Source: Aristophania vespae
GTDB taxonomy: Bacteria; Pseudomonadota; Alphaproteobacteria; Acetobacterales; Acetobacteraceae
NCBI RefSeq assembly: GCF_009906835.1
Contig: NZ_CP047652.1
Location: forward strand, 1,860,001-1,924,000
Length of the DNA stretch: 64,000 bases
Reading direction: 5' to 3'
The notes below the pieces were generated by a model. It did not search any database, was not told the DNA's origin, and was given only the letters and a program-made list of their open reading frames with translations. Of this stretch, positions 17,777-27,468 are shown piece after piece (the stretch's first letter is position 1; every line of letters starts with the position of its first letter). The position numbers were made by a program, and so were the translations under genes.

Positions 17777-18419
17777 TCTTTTTGTAATGCGGTAATAGTT
17801 TTAATAATTTTACAAAAAATCTGTTTTTTCAGATTTAGCAAATTCTAAGCTATATATCGTGGCTCAATGGCAAGAATGCGGGCAAAATTAACGTCTAGAA
17901 TAAAATAATAAGTTCTTTTTGCAATAAATTTAATGACAGAATTTATATCAATAATGACCTTATTAAAAGGAACTAGAATGTGCAGCTATGAAAATTTTAT
18001 AAGCCAAATTTGAAAGATATATTTCACATAAAATTTGTTAAAAGCAAGATAAATAACGTCTAATAACAAACTTAAAAATGCTATCGAAATCTATATATGG
18101 AGCCAAAGAATAACTTGTCATTATACTCATTGAAAATTTTGTTTTAGCTTAATTATAGCTAATAAGCATTACTGTCATTCTAGCCCACTCTGTCATAGAA
18201 GACAGTCTTTCTGACGTTACAATGATATAACAGGACTAGCGATATTAATTATAGTTCCGGCAAGCTAGGCTAAAAAACAGATAAGGCGACTGGCTTAGTT
18301 TTTACTATTAAAGCATTTATTCTTTATGACTGAATGCATCGCACAATTAAAATCATTTTTTTTGGTTATAGTATTTTTTTATCAATATGTTTCGGTAAAA
18401 AAACATATTATTTAAAACC
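17777..18419. other. AT-rich intergenic region, no gene seen
   Basis: About 640 bp between the membrane ORF and the terminator of the hemE operon. Both strands are closed by frequent stops. No boundary repeat, RNA gene or convincing promoter was found. Confidence 0.5.
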
Positions 18420-18455
18420 CGCCTTTTTGTAAAAAATTAAATTTACAAAAAAGCG
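18420..18455 (-). terminator. Inverted repeat downstream of the HAD phosphatase gene
   Basis: CGCCTTTTTGTAAA and TTTACAAAAAAGCG face each other across a short AT loop. This AT-rich stem has U-runs on both strands. It lies about 40 bp after the stop of the leftward hemE-HAD operon and plausibly ends it. Confidence 0.55.
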
Positions 18456-18495
18456 AGTAACGTTAGCTCTGAAATAACGTTTCACAAATACTCTC

Positions 18496-19197
18496 TTATG
18501 TCCCCAAGCTTGTTGCTAATTTTGGCAATAAAAGTGGCATCATTTCAGAAAGATTTGTGATGTGCACAAAATGAGGCGTTGGCCAAAAAGAGGGTAATTT
18601 ATGGTCTTTATCACGTAAAAGTAGACATGACATTCCTGCACGCCTTACTGACTCAGCACCGACATCGCTATCCTCAACCACTAACGTTTCCTCAGGGGAT
18701 ACACCATGTTGTTTGGCTGCATAAAGATAAACGTCTGGTGCAGGTTTGGGGCACCCCATATCATTGGCTGAATATATGCGATCTTTCGGGATTAATTTAT
18801 CCATCCCGGTATGACCAAATTTAACATCCATTTCCCTAATGGAAGAATTTGATCCTACAGCAAATGGAATATTATGCTTTCTTAAATCTTCTAGCAGCTT
18901 CATAGCGCCTTCAATAGGCTCAGCATTGCTTTGCATCAGACGAATAATATTTTGTCTTAATTTCGTCTCTGTATCTTCAGGTAAAGACGATCCTATTTTA
19001 TCCTCAAGGAACTTTACAACCTGTGATTGTGTCATCCCTGCAAATGTTTCAATGGCATCTTCATCTGAAACATGCACTCCTTTAGAGCGAGCGAACTCTG
19101 CCGTAGCACGGCAGGAAGGTCGTTCACTATCAATGAGCACTCCGTCACAATCAAAAATGACGAATTTGAGCCCGTTTCGTAATTCATTAGTCATCAC
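18496..19197 (-). CDS. HAD-superfamily hydrolase (subfamily IA phosphatase)
   Basis: A 233-residue protein with HAD motif I DCDGVLIDSE near residue 15, a helical cap, motif II in VGSNSS, the Lys motif KPAPDVYLYAA and motif IV VVEDSDVGAESVRRAG. The family removes phosphate from small metabolites such as sugar phosphates or phosphoglycolate; the substrate cannot be told from sequence. Its start overlaps the hemE stop by four bases (ATGA), so the two are translationally coupled and probably in one operon. The length is normal for the family. Confidence 0.9.
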   Translation of the reverse strand: MMTNELRNGLKFVIFDCDGVLIDSERPSCRATAEFARSKGVHVSDEDAIETFAGMTQSQVVKFLEDKIGSSLPEDTETKLRQNIIRLMQSNAEPIEGAMKLLEDLRKHNIPFAVGSNSSIREMDVKFGHTGMDKLIPKDRIYSANDMGCPKPAPDVYLYAAKQHGVSPEETLVVEDSDVGAESVRRAGMSCLLLRDKDHKLPSFWPTPHFVHITNLSEMMPLLLPKLATSLGT

Positions 19198-20255
19198 ACA
19201 TTCCTCACGCTATCAACCAGTAAAGCAACGTTTTCTGGAGGGGTTTGCTGCATTACGCCATGACCTAGATTGAACACATGAGGACGCCCTCGCAGGCTAT
19301 CTCTGATACGTGTCGCTTCTTTCACCAAAGCGTCTCCGCCATTGAGAAGGATCATTGGATCCAAATTTCCCTGAAGGGCAAGTTTAGACGGGACCATAGA
19401 TGCTATTTTGGTAGGATCGGTCACTGTATCAAGGGCTAAAGTATTGACGCCTGTTTTTTCTGCATATTCCACGGCCATAACACCTCCAAGGCGGGGAAAG
19501 CCTATGACAGGAACCGAAGGATGTTCTGCACGTAAAAACTCAACAATCTGACGTGTAGGTTCTATAACAAACTGCCTGAATTCCTGTGGAGGTAGTAACC
19601 CGCCCCATGAATCAAAAAGCATTACAGTTTGAGCACCAGCACGAATTTGTGCGCTCAACATTTGAGCTGTTGTTGTAACTAGTAGATCGATTATTTTTTG
19701 AAAAAGAGGCGTGTTTTGCAGCATCATTTTGCGTGTTTGTGCAAAATCTCGTGAACCACCGCCTTCTACCATGTAGCACGCTACGGTAAAGGGGCTCCCG
19801 GCAAATCCTATAAGGGTTGTTACATCAGGTAGCTCTTTTGCAAGAATCGACAATGTTTGCTGCACGGGTCTTGTTGCTTCAAGGACCCGATTTTTATCAA
19901 GTAATTTTAGATCTGCTTCAGAACGAATAGGCTCTAGAACTGGGCCTTTTCCTTCTACAAATGCAAGGGACTGTCCCATAACCCAGGGCAGAATAAGAAT
20001 ATCAGAAAAGAGAATAGCGCCGTCCATTTTATAGCGCCTTATGGGCTGAACTGTCAGCTCTACAGCAATATCTGGCGTCATACAGCGCGTTAGAAAGTCG
20101 GCTTTGGCACGCATTGCACGGAATTCTGGTAGATATCGCCCAGCCTGACGCATGAGCCATATAGGAGGGGGCCAAACTTCATGACCTTGCAGTGTATGCA
20201 AGAGAGGTTTTTTCACTGAAGTTTTTTGAGGCGATGAGAAGTTATTCGATGTCAT
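19194..20255 (-). CDS. hemE: Uroporphyrinogen decarboxylase
   Basis: A 353-residue enzyme that converts uroporphyrinogen III to coproporphyrinogen III in the cytoplasm during haem synthesis. The N-terminal signature PIWLMRQAGRYLPEFRA holds the substrate-binding Arg residues; DSWGG and NLGHGVMQQTPPENV are also typical. Full length for the family. It is transcribed away from the hemE/maf gap, which has origin-like features. Orientation and neighbour fit the hemE-adjacent origins known in Caulobacter and relatives. Confidence 0.97.
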   Translation of the reverse strand: MTSNNFSSPQKTSVKKPLLHTLQGHEVWPPPIWLMRQAGRYLPEFRAMRAKADFLTRCMTPDIAVELTVQPIRRYKMDGAILFSDILILPWVMGQSLAFVEGKGPVLEPIRSEADLKLLDKNRVLEATRPVQQTLSILAKELPDVTTLIGFAGSPFTVACYMVEGGGSRDFAQTRKMMLQNTPLFQKIIDLLVTTTAQMLSAQIRAGAQTVMLFDSWGGLLPPQEFRQFVIEPTRQIVEFLRAEHPSVPVIGFPRLGGVMAVEYAEKTGVNTLALDTVTDPTKIASMVPSKLALQGNLDPMILLNGGDALVKEATRIRDSLRGRPHVFNLGHGVMQQTPPENVALLVDSVRNV

Positions 20256-20621
20256 GCCATACTCTAATCATAAAATAAGAAATAAAGAAATTCTGAGGTA
20301 GTAAAGGAAGGCTGTGGATATCGGGGTACCCGGCTTTCTTAAAATGTACCCCGTTTTACTCACACTGTGTACAACTTATAAAATGAGGCTGTATAAGGGG
20401 TGTAGCAATCTATCCCAGTTTTTCCACAGTAAGGCTGTGTACAATCCCCCATTTTTGACAGTGTACGGTTTCATCCCCGGTACTCTGTACGTTAAGGGCA
20501 CAGGGTGTGTACAATCCCCACGTACCCCAGTACGCACATTATTTATCCGCAGAGCCTGGTACTTTCTTGGCAAAGGAAAGATCCTTTTTCTTCTGGAGTC
20601 GTTTGTAGGAGATTTGAGTAT
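20256..20621. other. Candidate chromosomal replication origin (oriC)
   Basis: Non-coding gap between divergent hemE and maf. Nine-mers one mismatch from the DnaA box TTATCCACA occur at 20313-20321 (minus), 20420-20428 and 20543-20551. TGTGTACAA occurs at 20366, 20436 and 20506, exactly 70 bp apart. The tetramer GTAC appears about eleven times between 20325 and 20562. Only one GANTC (CcrM-type) site was noticed, near 20596. A hemE-adjacent origin is established for Caulobacter and predicted in other alphaproteobacteria. Two parS sites occur at 34.8 and 48.9 kb, as expected near an origin. Confidence 0.6.
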
Positions 20622-21245
20622 ATGTTTCTTCCATTGCGTAAGCCTTTTACTCTGGCCAGTGGGTCGAAAATACGTCGTGAGATACTCCAACACGCTGGTA
20701 TTAGCCCAGATATCAAGCCTGTTGATCTTGATGAAGAGGCCATTCGTCAAGATGCAATCTCTAAAGGTGCATCTCCTCAAGAGATTGCTATGAGATTAGC
20801 GCAGGAAAAAGCCTATGAAGCGGCTGCACAATTATCTCATGATCATGTTATTTTAGCGGCTGACCAGATTTTGGAGCTGGATGGTAAGATATTTTCCAAG
20901 CCTTTATCTTTAGAAGAAGCCGCAGGCCATTTACGCGCCTTAAGAGGTAAAACCCATAATCTTCAAACGGCTCTTGTCCTTCATGCAGAAGGGAAGATTA
21001 TTTGGCGTTATGTTAGTACGCCCAAATTAACAATGAGGTTATTTTCTGAGAGTTTTTTAAAGCATTATTTGGATGTTGAGGGTCATGAGGTGCTTCAATC
21101 TGTAGGAGCATATCGCATTGAAGCACTAGGTGTGCATCTTTTTTCTCATATAGAAGGAGATAGGGATGCCATATTAGGATTACCTTTATTGCCTTTATTA
21201 AGTGCTCTGAGGCAGCATCATATTTTATCAGATGATTTTAGCTAA
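20622..21245 (+). CDS. maf: Maf-family nucleoside triphosphate pyrophosphatase
   Basis: A 207-residue house-cleaning pyrophosphatase that hydrolyses non-canonical or modified NTPs. The N-terminal LASGSKIRREIL gives the Maf S-x-x-R signature; the catalytic region ILAADQILELDGKIFSKP and the C-terminal EGDRDAILGLPLLPL follow. I start at ATG 20622 because GTAGGAG lies about 10 bp upstream and the Maf fold begins there. The longer frame from 20505 runs into the origin-like gap and has no family counterpart. Confidence 0.92.
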   Translation: MFLPLRKPFTLASGSKIRREILQHAGISPDIKPVDLDEEAIRQDAISKGASPQEIAMRLAQEKAYEAAAQLSHDHVILAADQILELDGKIFSKPLSLEEAAGHLRALRGKTHNLQTALVLHAEGKIIWRYVSTPKLTMRLFSESFLKHYLDVEGHEVLQSVGAYRIEALGVHLFSHIEGDRDAILGLPLLPLLSALRQHHILSDDFS

Positions 21246-21315
21246 AGAAAAACTCTTGCTTTGTGGAGACGTGCAGGATATAGGACAAGCCAGATAGTTT
21301 TATATGTCTATCTAC

Positions 21316-21391
21316 GGGGCCATAGCTCAGTTGGGAGAGCGCCTGAATGGCATTCAGGAGGTCGTCGGTTCGATCCCGATTGGCTCCACCA
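21316..21391 (+). tRNA. tRNA-Ala (GGC)
   Basis: 76-nt cloverleaf with encoded CCA. Acceptor GGGGCCA pairs with TGGCTCC, the D-arm is AGCTCAGTTGGGAGAGC, the anticodon stem CCTGA/TCAGG encloses loop ATGGCAT (anticodon GGC), and the T-loop is GTTCGATCC. A 14-bp palindrome ATCAAAGCTTTGAT follows directly. Confidence 0.97.
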
Positions 21392-21480
21392 TCAAAGCTT
21401 TGATAGCTTGATGGTCAGGTAACGTAATTTTTCCCGAAAATTTCTGGCTTTTCTAGTGTTAGGGCTTATTTTGCTCTGCA

Positions 21481-21500
21481 TTATGTTCTTCTATAACATA
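21481..21500 (+). promoter_or_regulatory. Candidate Zur-type operator upstream of the metal importer
   Basis: Inverted repeat TATGTT (21482-21487) and AACATA (21495-21500) separated by 7 bp, 31 bp before the znuA-like ATG. Zur boxes in proteobacteria have a similar palindromic ATGTTATA-type pattern. It could equally be just part of the promoter. Confidence 0.35.
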
Positions 21501-21530
21501 GGAGAAATCGGCTAGGCGAAGGGAATAAAT

Positions 21531-22427
21531 ATGCGCTTTCTAAGGCGTGCCTCTAAATATTTTTTCTTCATTTTCTGTAGTTTTTGCAGTGTTTCTGGTG
21601 GGTTTCATACAGAACATGCCCGGGCTGCGTCTCTTTCTCTTTTATGTGTTGAAACGGTTTGGTGTGATGTTGCTCAGCAAATTGGTGGTTCAAATTTAAA
21701 GACTAAGGCTCTTTTAACAGCACCGGGTATTGACCCCCATCATTTTCAACCTTCGCCTTCACTCATTCGCTCTGTTAAGCAAGCAGACGGTTTTTTGGCT
21801 AATGGCGCGACTTATGATGATTGGGCTCTGGCTTTTAGGCACGCTGATTCAAACCGGTTTGTAGCTTCTGAGATTGGAAAATGGCGCAATGGGGAGGATC
21901 CACATCTCTTTTTTCAACCAGAAATTATTCATTCTGTAGCACGTGTTATTGCTGTTTGGCTTGAGCAGAGAGACCCACAAAACCAGAAAATTTATAAGGA
22001 TCATTTGGCAAAGTTTGAGCAGAGCCTTGATGATCTTGATAAAAAAATATCTTTATTCAAAGAACGTTATAAAGATATTCCTATTGCCATTACTGAGCCA
22101 GCTGGTGAAAGGTTGCTCTCTAAAACAGGCCTTAAAATTATAGATCAGCGCTGGGCTTTATCGGTAATGAACCAAACTGGAGTTTCTGCACAGGAAACGG
22201 CCTTGTTAGAACGTGCTTTAACACAGCATAATATTGCAGTGTTAGTTGTTAACCCGCTTGTAGCGTCAGCCCAGATTAATAATTTGGTTTCTATAGCTAA
22301 GAAGCATCATATTCCCATTATCACGATTGGTGAGACTCTTCCTGCTGGTCAGACCTGGCAAGGTTGGATGAATCACATTCTTGATCAGCTTGCGAGTGCC
22401 CTAGATAAAAAAGAGCTGCAAAGGTGA
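21531..22427 (+). CDS. znuA: Zinc/manganese ABC transporter substrate-binding protein (ZnuA-like)
   Basis: A 298-residue periplasmic cluster A-I metal-binding protein. An Arg-rich N-terminus and a hydrophobic segment (about 9-25), with Ala-Arg-Ala near 31-33, form the signal peptide. Metal-ligand His residues are visible in [10 protein letters not shown] and in DPHLFFQPE, and TEPAGERLL is typical of the C-terminal lobe. The His-rich loop of classic ZnuA is absent, so zinc and manganese cannot be told apart. It is the first gene of a three-gene operon; its stop overlaps the GTG of the ATPase gene by 4 bases. Confidence 0.9.
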   Translation: MRFLRRASKYFFFIFCSFCSVSGGFHTEHARAASLSLLCVETVWCDVAQQIGGSNLKTKALLTAPGIDPHHFQPSPSLIRSVKQADGFLANGATYDDWALAFRHADSNRFVASEIGKWRNGEDPHLFFQPEIIHSVARVIAVWLEQRDPQNQKIYKDHLAKFEQSLDDLDKKISLFKERYKDIPIAITEPAGERLLSKTGLKIIDQRWALSVMNQTGVSAQETALLERALTQHNIAVLVVNPLVASAQINNLVSIAKKHHIPIITIGETLPAGQTWQGWMNHILDQLASALDKKELQR

Positions 22428-23089
22428 AGCGAACTTATCTTTCTTTCACAGAAGCTTGTCTGTCTATTTCTGGTAATGTGATTTTGCAAAATGTAACCCA
22501 GTCTATTCTTTTAGATGGGGTTTTAATTCTTAGAGGGCGCAATGGGGCAGGAAAGACCACGCTTCTTAAAGCACTTCTGGGCCTTGTGAAGCCACAGAAA
22601 GGCAAGGTTTCTGTTTCTTTTGAACCTTCTTGTAAGAAAAGGCCGGTTTTAGGCTATATGCCTCAAAAAGTTGGCCAAGCTGCCGCAATGTTGCCTGTTA
22701 TAAGCCATGTGGTGGCTAGTTTAGAGGGGCATTGCTGGGGTATATCATTTAGTAAAACACGGCAGAAGCGCGCTTTAGAACTGCTTGAATTAACAGGTGC
22801 AGGTTTCTTGGCAGATCGTCCTTTGGGTGTTTTGTCAGGGGGAGAACGTCAGCGCGTGGCATTGGCCCAGGCATTGGCCTCTAAGCCAGATGTGCTTATT
22901 TTAGATGAACCTTTGGCAGCATTAGACCAGCAAGCCAGGCAGGAAAGTTTAGAGCTTTTTGGTCAGCTAAGAGAAAAATTAGGCCTAAATTTTATTATGA
23001 CCTCACATGAGACTTTACCTCTTGAAGGTTTGTCTTATCCTATTCAGGAGATAAGGTTAGAAAAAGGGCGCATTTATGTTGAGCTATGA
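22424..23089 (+). CDS. znuC: Metal ABC transporter ATP-binding protein (ZnuC-like)
   Basis: A 221-residue ABC ATPase with Walker [10 protein letters not shown] (about 39-47), signature [15 protein letters not shown], and Walker [14 protein letters not shown] followed by the switch His in TSHET. It energises uptake with the neighbouring membrane and binding proteins. It starts at GTG within GTGA, coupled to the binding-protein gene, and overlaps the permease gene by 14 bp. Confidence 0.92.
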   Translation: MKRTYLSFTEACLSISGNVILQNVTQSILLDGVLILRGRNGAGKTTLLKALLGLVKPQKGKVSVSFEPSCKKRPVLGYMPQKVGQAAAMLPVISHVVASLEGHCWGISFSKTRQKRALELLELTGAGFLADRPLGVLSGGERQRVALAQALASKPDVLILDEPLAALDQQARQESLELFGQLREKLGLNFIMTSHETLPLEGLSYPIQEIRLEKGRIYVEL

Positions 23090-23897
23090 CTTTATGCGTC
23101 ATGCTTTTTTAGGCTGTTTTCTTGTCTCTTTGTTAGCTGGCTCTTTGGGGTGGTTTATGGTGGTGCGGCATCAAATTTTTGCTGCTCATGCCTTACCTCA
23201 TATAGGGTTCAGTGGGGCTGCTGCTGCCTTATGGCTTAAGATTTCACCTTTTGCGGGAATGATTTTATTCAGTTTAATTGCTGGATTTTTTATGGCGTCG
23301 GAAGATCGCAAAAAACATGTTATACCTCTCTCTTCTCAGCGTGAGACAATGACAGGGCTTGTTTTGGCGGCCAGTTTGGGATTAGGGGTTTTTTGTCTTT
23401 ACGAAGCGAATAGTGCCTCTAATCAAGCGACGACGCTGCTTTTTGGAGATGTGTTGGGGCTTAGCTTTAATGTTTTGCTTGCTTTAGGGGCTGTGACACT
23501 TATCTGCCTCATAGGGCTTGCTATTTTGTGGCGCCCCTTACTTTTTGTAACTTTGGCTCCTGATTTGGCTGAAGCACGTGGTGTGAAGCTTTCTGTCATT
23601 TCATATGGCTTTATGGCGCTGGTGGCTCTTGCTTCGGCTGCTTGCTCAGAAGTGGCCGGAGCACTACTTTCTTTTAGCTTAATGATAGGTCCCCCAGCAG
23701 CAGCTTTAAAGCTAGGTTTGACCCCTCTTAAAGGGCTGGGATTTTCTATAGTGAGTGCTCTATTACTCTCATGGGGAGCGTTAATTACGGCCTGGTTTAC
23801 AGATGTCCCAATAGCCTTTTTGATTGGTATTGGGGCTGTATTACTTTATTTTCTTGCCGGTCGCTTTAGCTCTTGGAGACAGCTTCAAAAATCTTGA
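23076..23897 (+). CDS. znuB: Metal ABC transporter permease (ZnuB-like)
   Basis: A 273-residue inner-membrane protein of the ABC-3 family with about eight hydrophobic segments. The family's [12 protein letters not shown] region is near residue 35, and [21 protein letters not shown] is near residue 193. ATG 23076 has AAAAAGGG upstream inside the end of the ATPase gene. It completes the metal importer. The last 13 bp overlap a small leftward ORF. Confidence 0.92.
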   Translation: MLSYDFMRHAFLGCFLVSLLAGSLGWFMVVRHQIFAAHALPHIGFSGAAAALWLKISPFAGMILFSLIAGFFMASEDRKKHVIPLSSQRETMTGLVLAASLGLGVFCLYEANSASNQATTLLFGDVLGLSFNVLLALGAVTLICLIGLAILWRPLLFVTLAPDLAEARGVKLSVISYGFMALVALASAACSEVAGALLSFSLMIGPPAAALKLGLTPLKGLGFSIVSALLLSWGALITAWFTDVPIAFLIGIGAVLLYFLAGRFSSWRQLQKS

Positions 23898-24031
23898 AGA
23901 CTGGTAGCGCCCCAGTGGATGAGCGCGATAAAAAGAACAAGAAATATGTGAATGCCAATAAGCACTCTCATTGAAATAACGGGTACCCTGTTAGGGTCTT
24001 GACCTATTCGAGGATCGTTCCAGAAAAACAT
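23885..24031 (-). CDS. 48-residue single-pass membrane peptide, LH1-alpha-like pattern
   Basis: Small ORF 5 bp after the rfbD stop, with GAGGAT 7 bp before its ATG, so a real translation signal sits at the end of rfbD. The N-terminus is MFFWNDPRIGQDPNRVP; one hydrophobic helix follows (MRVLIGIHIFLVLFIALIHW) and the end is GATSLQDF. The spacing R-x-L-x-G-x4-F-L ... L-I-H-x4-S recalls bacterial light-harvesting alpha polypeptides, in which that His binds bacteriochlorophyll. No photosynthesis gene is in the window, so any relation is structural or coincidental. It overlaps the end of znuB on the other strand. Confidence 0.6.
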   Translation of the reverse strand: MFFWNDPRIGQDPNRVPVISMRVLIGIHIFLVLFIALIHWGATSLQDF

Positions 24032-24036
24032 GAGTT

Positions 24037-24933
24037 TTATCCTCTTTGAGAGGAAAAGATTTGTTGTACAGTCTTGGCAACACTCTCACGCCATAACGGA
24101 AAGCGCAGCCCAAAAACCTGTGTTAATTTCGTTGTATCCAAACGTGAATCTGCCGGGCGCTTTGCCGGTGTTGGCCAGTCCAGCGTAGAAACGGGCCGGA
24201 TGTCGGGCTTTGCTTGGCCGTGTAAAGCAGCTTCTTCAAGGGTGGTATTTGCAAGATCGAACCATGTCGCTTCACCCTGTCCACTTGCGTGAAAAATACC
24301 GTGATAATGGTCCATCCAGGTAGTTTGTCGGACTTTATCAATAATAGCTAAAATAATATGAGCAAGGTCGTCTGAAGAGGTTGGGTTACCCTTTTGATCA
24401 TTCACCACTTTAAGAACAGGATTTTTTGCTCCTGCGTTGATCATTGTGCGCACAAAATTACGCCCGTAAGGTGAATAAACCCAGGAAGTACGCAAAATAA
24501 TGCTTTGAGGATGCACGCTCAAAACAGCTTTTTCACCATCTGCTTTTGTTTGGCCATAAACTGTTTCAGGGGTGACGTGATCATCCTCTGTATAAGGATG
24601 ACCTTTCCTTCCATTAAAAACATAATCAGTGGAGATATGAATAAAAGGAATATGCTGTAAAGCGCATTTTTCTGCTACATAAGCAGGACCCAGATGGTTG
24701 CCTTGCTTTGCTCCTTCAATTTCTGTTTCAGCAAGATCAACAGCTGTCCATGCCGCCGCATTAACAACAAATTCAGGTTGATATTGCTTTAATAAATCAG
24801 AGATAGTTTCAGGATTGGCAAAATCAAACTCAGGCCGCCCTATAGCAATAACATTTTGGCCCCCTAGTCTTTGTAGGGAGGTAGCAAGTTGTCCTTGACG
24901 GCCAAGAACTAAAATAGAAGGAGCAGACGACAT
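24037..24933 (-). CDS. rfbD: dTDP-4-dehydrorhamnose reductase
   Basis: A 298-residue NADPH-dependent short-chain reductase that makes dTDP-L-rhamnose in the last step of the pathway. It has nucleotide-binding VLGRQGQLATSL, VNAAAWTAVDLAE, STDYVFNGRKGHPY and the catalytic YGQTKADGEK. It is third in function but last in the rfbBACD operon transcribed leftward, two bases after rfbC. Rhamnose so made would feed O-antigen or exopolysaccharide. Confidence 0.95.
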   Translation of the reverse strand: MSSAPSILVLGRQGQLATSLQRLGGQNVIAIGRPEFDFANPETISDLLKQYQPEFVVNAAAWTAVDLAETEIEGAKQGNHLGPAYVAEKCALQHIPFIHISTDYVFNGRKGHPYTEDDHVTPETVYGQTKADGEKAVLSVHPQSIILRTSWVYSPYGRNFVRTMINAGAKNPVLKVVNDQKGNPTSSDDLAHIILAIIDKVRQTTWMDHYHGIFHASGQGEATWFDLANTTLEEAALHGQAKPDIRPVSTLDWPTPAKRPADSRLDTTKLTQVFGLRFPLWRESVAKTVQQIFSSQRG

Positions 24934-24935
24934 AA

Positions 24936-25502
24936 TTAGCCCTTATTGTAAGAGAACCACCCCTTGGCGGCTGAAAAGCCCGGTGCTGCAAGGTCTTTTT
25001 CTGAAAGAACAGCATTTTGTGGGTCTATGGGCCACTCAATATTAAGTTCAGGGCAGTCCCATTTAACGGAGCGTTCTGAAGATTTATTATAGAGAGCCGT
25101 GCATTTATAAAGTACTTCTGTTTCTTCCTGTAGCGTTACAAAGCCATGTAGGAAACCTGGTGGAATCCATAACTGAGACCAGTTTTCGGCTGAAAGTTCG
25201 GCAGCTACCCACTTCCCGTAAGTAGGGGAGTTTGTGCGTGCATCTACAGCTACATCCCAGATAGCGCCTTTTGTAACACGAACAAGTTTACCTTGTGCGT
25301 AAGGATCCAACTGACAATGGAGGCCACGCACCACACCCTTTTGACGGGAAAGGCTTTGATTGTCCTGTACAAATGGTTCTGTCAGGCCAGCTTTGGCCAT
25401 CGCATCATAATTATAGGTTTCGGAGAAAAAGCCTCGATTATCACCAAAACGCGGTGGTGTTAGGAGGATAACTTCAGGAATGGAGAGTGGAACTACTTTC
25501 AT
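24936..25502 (-). CDS. rfbC: dTDP-4-dehydrorhamnose 3,5-epimerase
   Basis: A 188-residue cupin enzyme. DNRGFFSETYN, the catalytic-His region VVRGLHCQLDPYAQGKLVR, WIPPGFLHGFVTL and a Tyr-containing YKCTALYN are canonical. Length is normal. It acts between RfbB and RfbD. It follows rfbA after 23 bp with AAAGGATA upstream of the ATG. Confidence 0.96.
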   Translation of the reverse strand: MKVVPLSIPEVILLTPPRFGDNRGFFSETYNYDAMAKAGLTEPFVQDNQSLSRQKGVVRGLHCQLDPYAQGKLVRVTKGAIWDVAVDARTNSPTYGKWVAAELSAENWSQLWIPPGFLHGFVTLQEETEVLYKCTALYNKSSERSVKWDCPELNIEWPIDPQNAVLSEKDLAAPGFSAAKGWFSYNKG

Positions 25503-25525
25503 AAGAAGTATCCTTTTACGAAAGT

Positions 25526-26416
25526 TTAAAAGAAACGTTCATGAGTATCAGCCAGGCGGAGGAGCATTTTTCCCAACTCCGTTTTGGCCATAGTTTCGCC
25601 TCGGGCTCTTAGTTGCTCAAGGCTGATAAAACCCATACGGAATGCAGCCTCTGTTGGGGAACCAACAAGCATGCCCTGTCGGGATTGAATAGCTTGTACA
25701 AATGTTCCAGCTTGCATAAGACTGTCAGGTATGCCGGCATCCAACCAGGCACATCCACGTCCTAAAAGACTAACATGTAGCTTGTCTTCTTCAAGGTACA
25801 TTTTATTGAGATCTGTAATTTCCAGCTCACCACGGGGGCTGGGGCGTAGTTTCTCAGCTTTTTCACAGACTTTATTATCGTAAAAATAAAGTCCCGTGAC
25901 GGCCCAGTTCGATGAAGGATGTTCCGGTTTTTCCTCAATAGAAAGAGCCTTGCCGGTTTCATCAAAGCTGATGACACCATAACGTTGCGGATCTTTTACC
26001 TGGTAAGCAAAGACTGTAGCGCCACTTTCTCTGTCATGGGCTGTTTGTAATTTTGTGCTCAGTCCATCGGCAAAAATAAGATTATCACCTAGAGCAAGGG
26101 CGCATGGCGCGTTATTTAACCAATCAGCAGCGATCAGGAACGCTTGGGCTATGCCATCAGGCTTTGCTTGAGTGCGATAGGTGAATTCTACACCAAATTG
26201 TGAGCCATCACCCAATAATTTTTGAAATTGCGGCAGGTCATGCGGTGTGGTGATAATCATGATCTCTTTGATACCCGACAAAATTAACGTCGTGAGCGGG
26301 TAATAAATCATGGGTTTATCAAAAACAGGTAAAAGCTGCTTTGAAATAGCTAATGTCATTGGGTGCAGGCGTGTACCTGAACCTCCTGAAAGAAGAATGG
26401 CTTTCATAGGCTTCAT
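25526..26416 (-). CDS. rfbA: Glucose-1-phosphate thymidylyltransferase
   Basis: A 296-residue nucleotidyltransferase forming dTDP-glucose. The N-terminal [20 protein letters not shown] is the pyrophosphorylase signature, followed by [27 protein letters not shown] and [11 protein letters not shown]. Its ATG overlaps the rfbB stop by four bases, showing coupling. Confidence 0.97.
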   Translation of the reverse strand: MKPMKAILLSGGSGTRLHPMTLAISKQLLPVFDKPMIYYPLTTLILSGIKEIMIITTPHDLPQFQKLLGDGSQFGVEFTYRTQAKPDGIAQAFLIAADWLNNAPCALALGDNLIFADGLSTKLQTAHDRESGATVFAYQVKDPQRYGVISFDETGKALSIEEKPEHPSSNWAVTGLYFYDNKVCEKAEKLRPSPRGELEITDLNKMYLEEDKLHVSLLGRGCAWLDAGIPDSLMQAGTFVQAIQSRQGMLVGSPTEAAFRMGFISLEQLRARGETMAKTELGKMLLRLADTHERFF

Positions 26417-27468
26417 GACCTCGTACCCAACCTTTGACCTGTGTAACGTTTATCGAGAATATTTTGCCACCAGTTCTCATTTTCGAGGAACCAGTTAATT
26501 GTTTTGCGCAAGCCCATATCAAAGTTATGAGCGGCCTTCCATTCGAGAGCTTGCTCTGCATGGGTTGGGTTAATTTCATAACGGAAGTCATGACCAGGCC
26601 GGTCAGAAACGAAATTTATAAGTCTTTCACGCGGTCCTGCCGGATCGGGTTTTAACTCGTCCAGAATAGCACAGATTTTTTTAACAACTTCAAGATTTGA
26701 GCATGGTTGGCGGCCACTAATGGCATAAGTTTCGCCCGGAACGCCACGTTCAATGGCACGAACAAGAGCCTCTGCGTGATCTTCGACAAAAAGCCAATCG
26801 CGAATATTGCTCCCTTTGCCATAAACGGGAAGAGGCTGCCCTTTGAGGGCTTTTATAATAATGAGTGGGATAAGTTTTTCAGGAAAATGCCACGGGCCGT
26901 AATTATTGGTTGTGTTGGTTACAAATGCGGGGAGACCATAAGTACTATGCCAGGCTCTTACCAGATGGTCTGAAGAGGCCTTGCTGGCTGAATATGGACT
27001 ACGGGGATCATAGGGTGATTGTTCCGTAAAAGCTGGCGCTTCTATGTCCAAATGGCCAAAGACTTCATCGGTAGAGATGTGATGAAAACGGAAAGAGTTC
27101 TTTTTCTCTGCTTCGAGATTATTCCAGTATTTACGGCTCGCTTCAAGAAGCATGTATGTGCCGATGATATTGGTTTGAATGAAAATTGCTGGATCATCAA
27201 TTGAACGATCTACATGACTTTCAGCAGCAAGATGCATGACGGCATCTGGTTTATAAGTTGCAAAAAGACGGTGTAATTCGCTGACATTAACAATATCAAC
27301 GCGTTCATGCTGATAGCGTGAGCTCTGCTCAATAGATGAAAGATTCTCAGCCGAAGCAGCATATGTCATGCAATCGACATTAAGAACAGTGTGAGATGTT
27401 TTGTTAATGAGGTGACGTATTACAGCAGAGCCGATAAAACCATAGCCACCCGTCAGTAAAATATGCAT
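26413..27468 (-). CDS. rfbB: dTDP-glucose 4,6-dehydratase
   Basis: A 351-residue NAD-dependent dehydratase. The glycine motif [10 protein letters not shown] is at the N-terminus, [13 protein letters not shown] and STDEVFGHL hold active-site residues, and [15 protein letters not shown] carries the Tyr and Lys. First gene of the leftward rfbBACD operon. Its promoter must lie in the 330-bp gap upstream. Confidence 0.97.
   Translation of the reverse strand: MHILLTGGYGFIGSAVIRHLINKTSHTVLNVDCMTYAASAENLSSIEQSSRYQHERVDIVNVSELHRLFATYKPDAVMHLAAESHVDRSIDDPAIFIQTNIIGTYMLLEASRKYWNNLEAEKKNSFRFHHISTDEVFGHLDIEAPAFTEQSPYDPRSPYSASKASSDHLVRAWHSTYGLPAFVTNTTNNYGPWHFPEKLIPLIIIKALKGQPLPVYGKGSNIRDWLFVEDHAEALVRAIERGVPGETYAISGRQPCSNLEVVKKICAILDELKPDPAGPRERLINFVSDRPGHDFRYEINPTHAEQALEWKAAHNFDMGLRKTINWFLENENWWQNILDKRYTGQRLGTRS

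Noticed and set aside
1-18400. Insertion sequence or prophage as carrier of the toxin array
   Set aside because: No transposase, integrase, phage gene or terminal repeat was seen in the region.
20505-20621. Upstream extension of maf
   Set aside because: No ribosome site and no Maf similarity before residue 40; ATG 20622 has AGGAG and starts at the conserved N-terminus.
20314-20793. A 159-residue ORF across the hemE/maf gap, and a 134-residue antisense ORF
   Set aside because: Both overlap maf and the origin-like region and show no family or composition expected of a gene.
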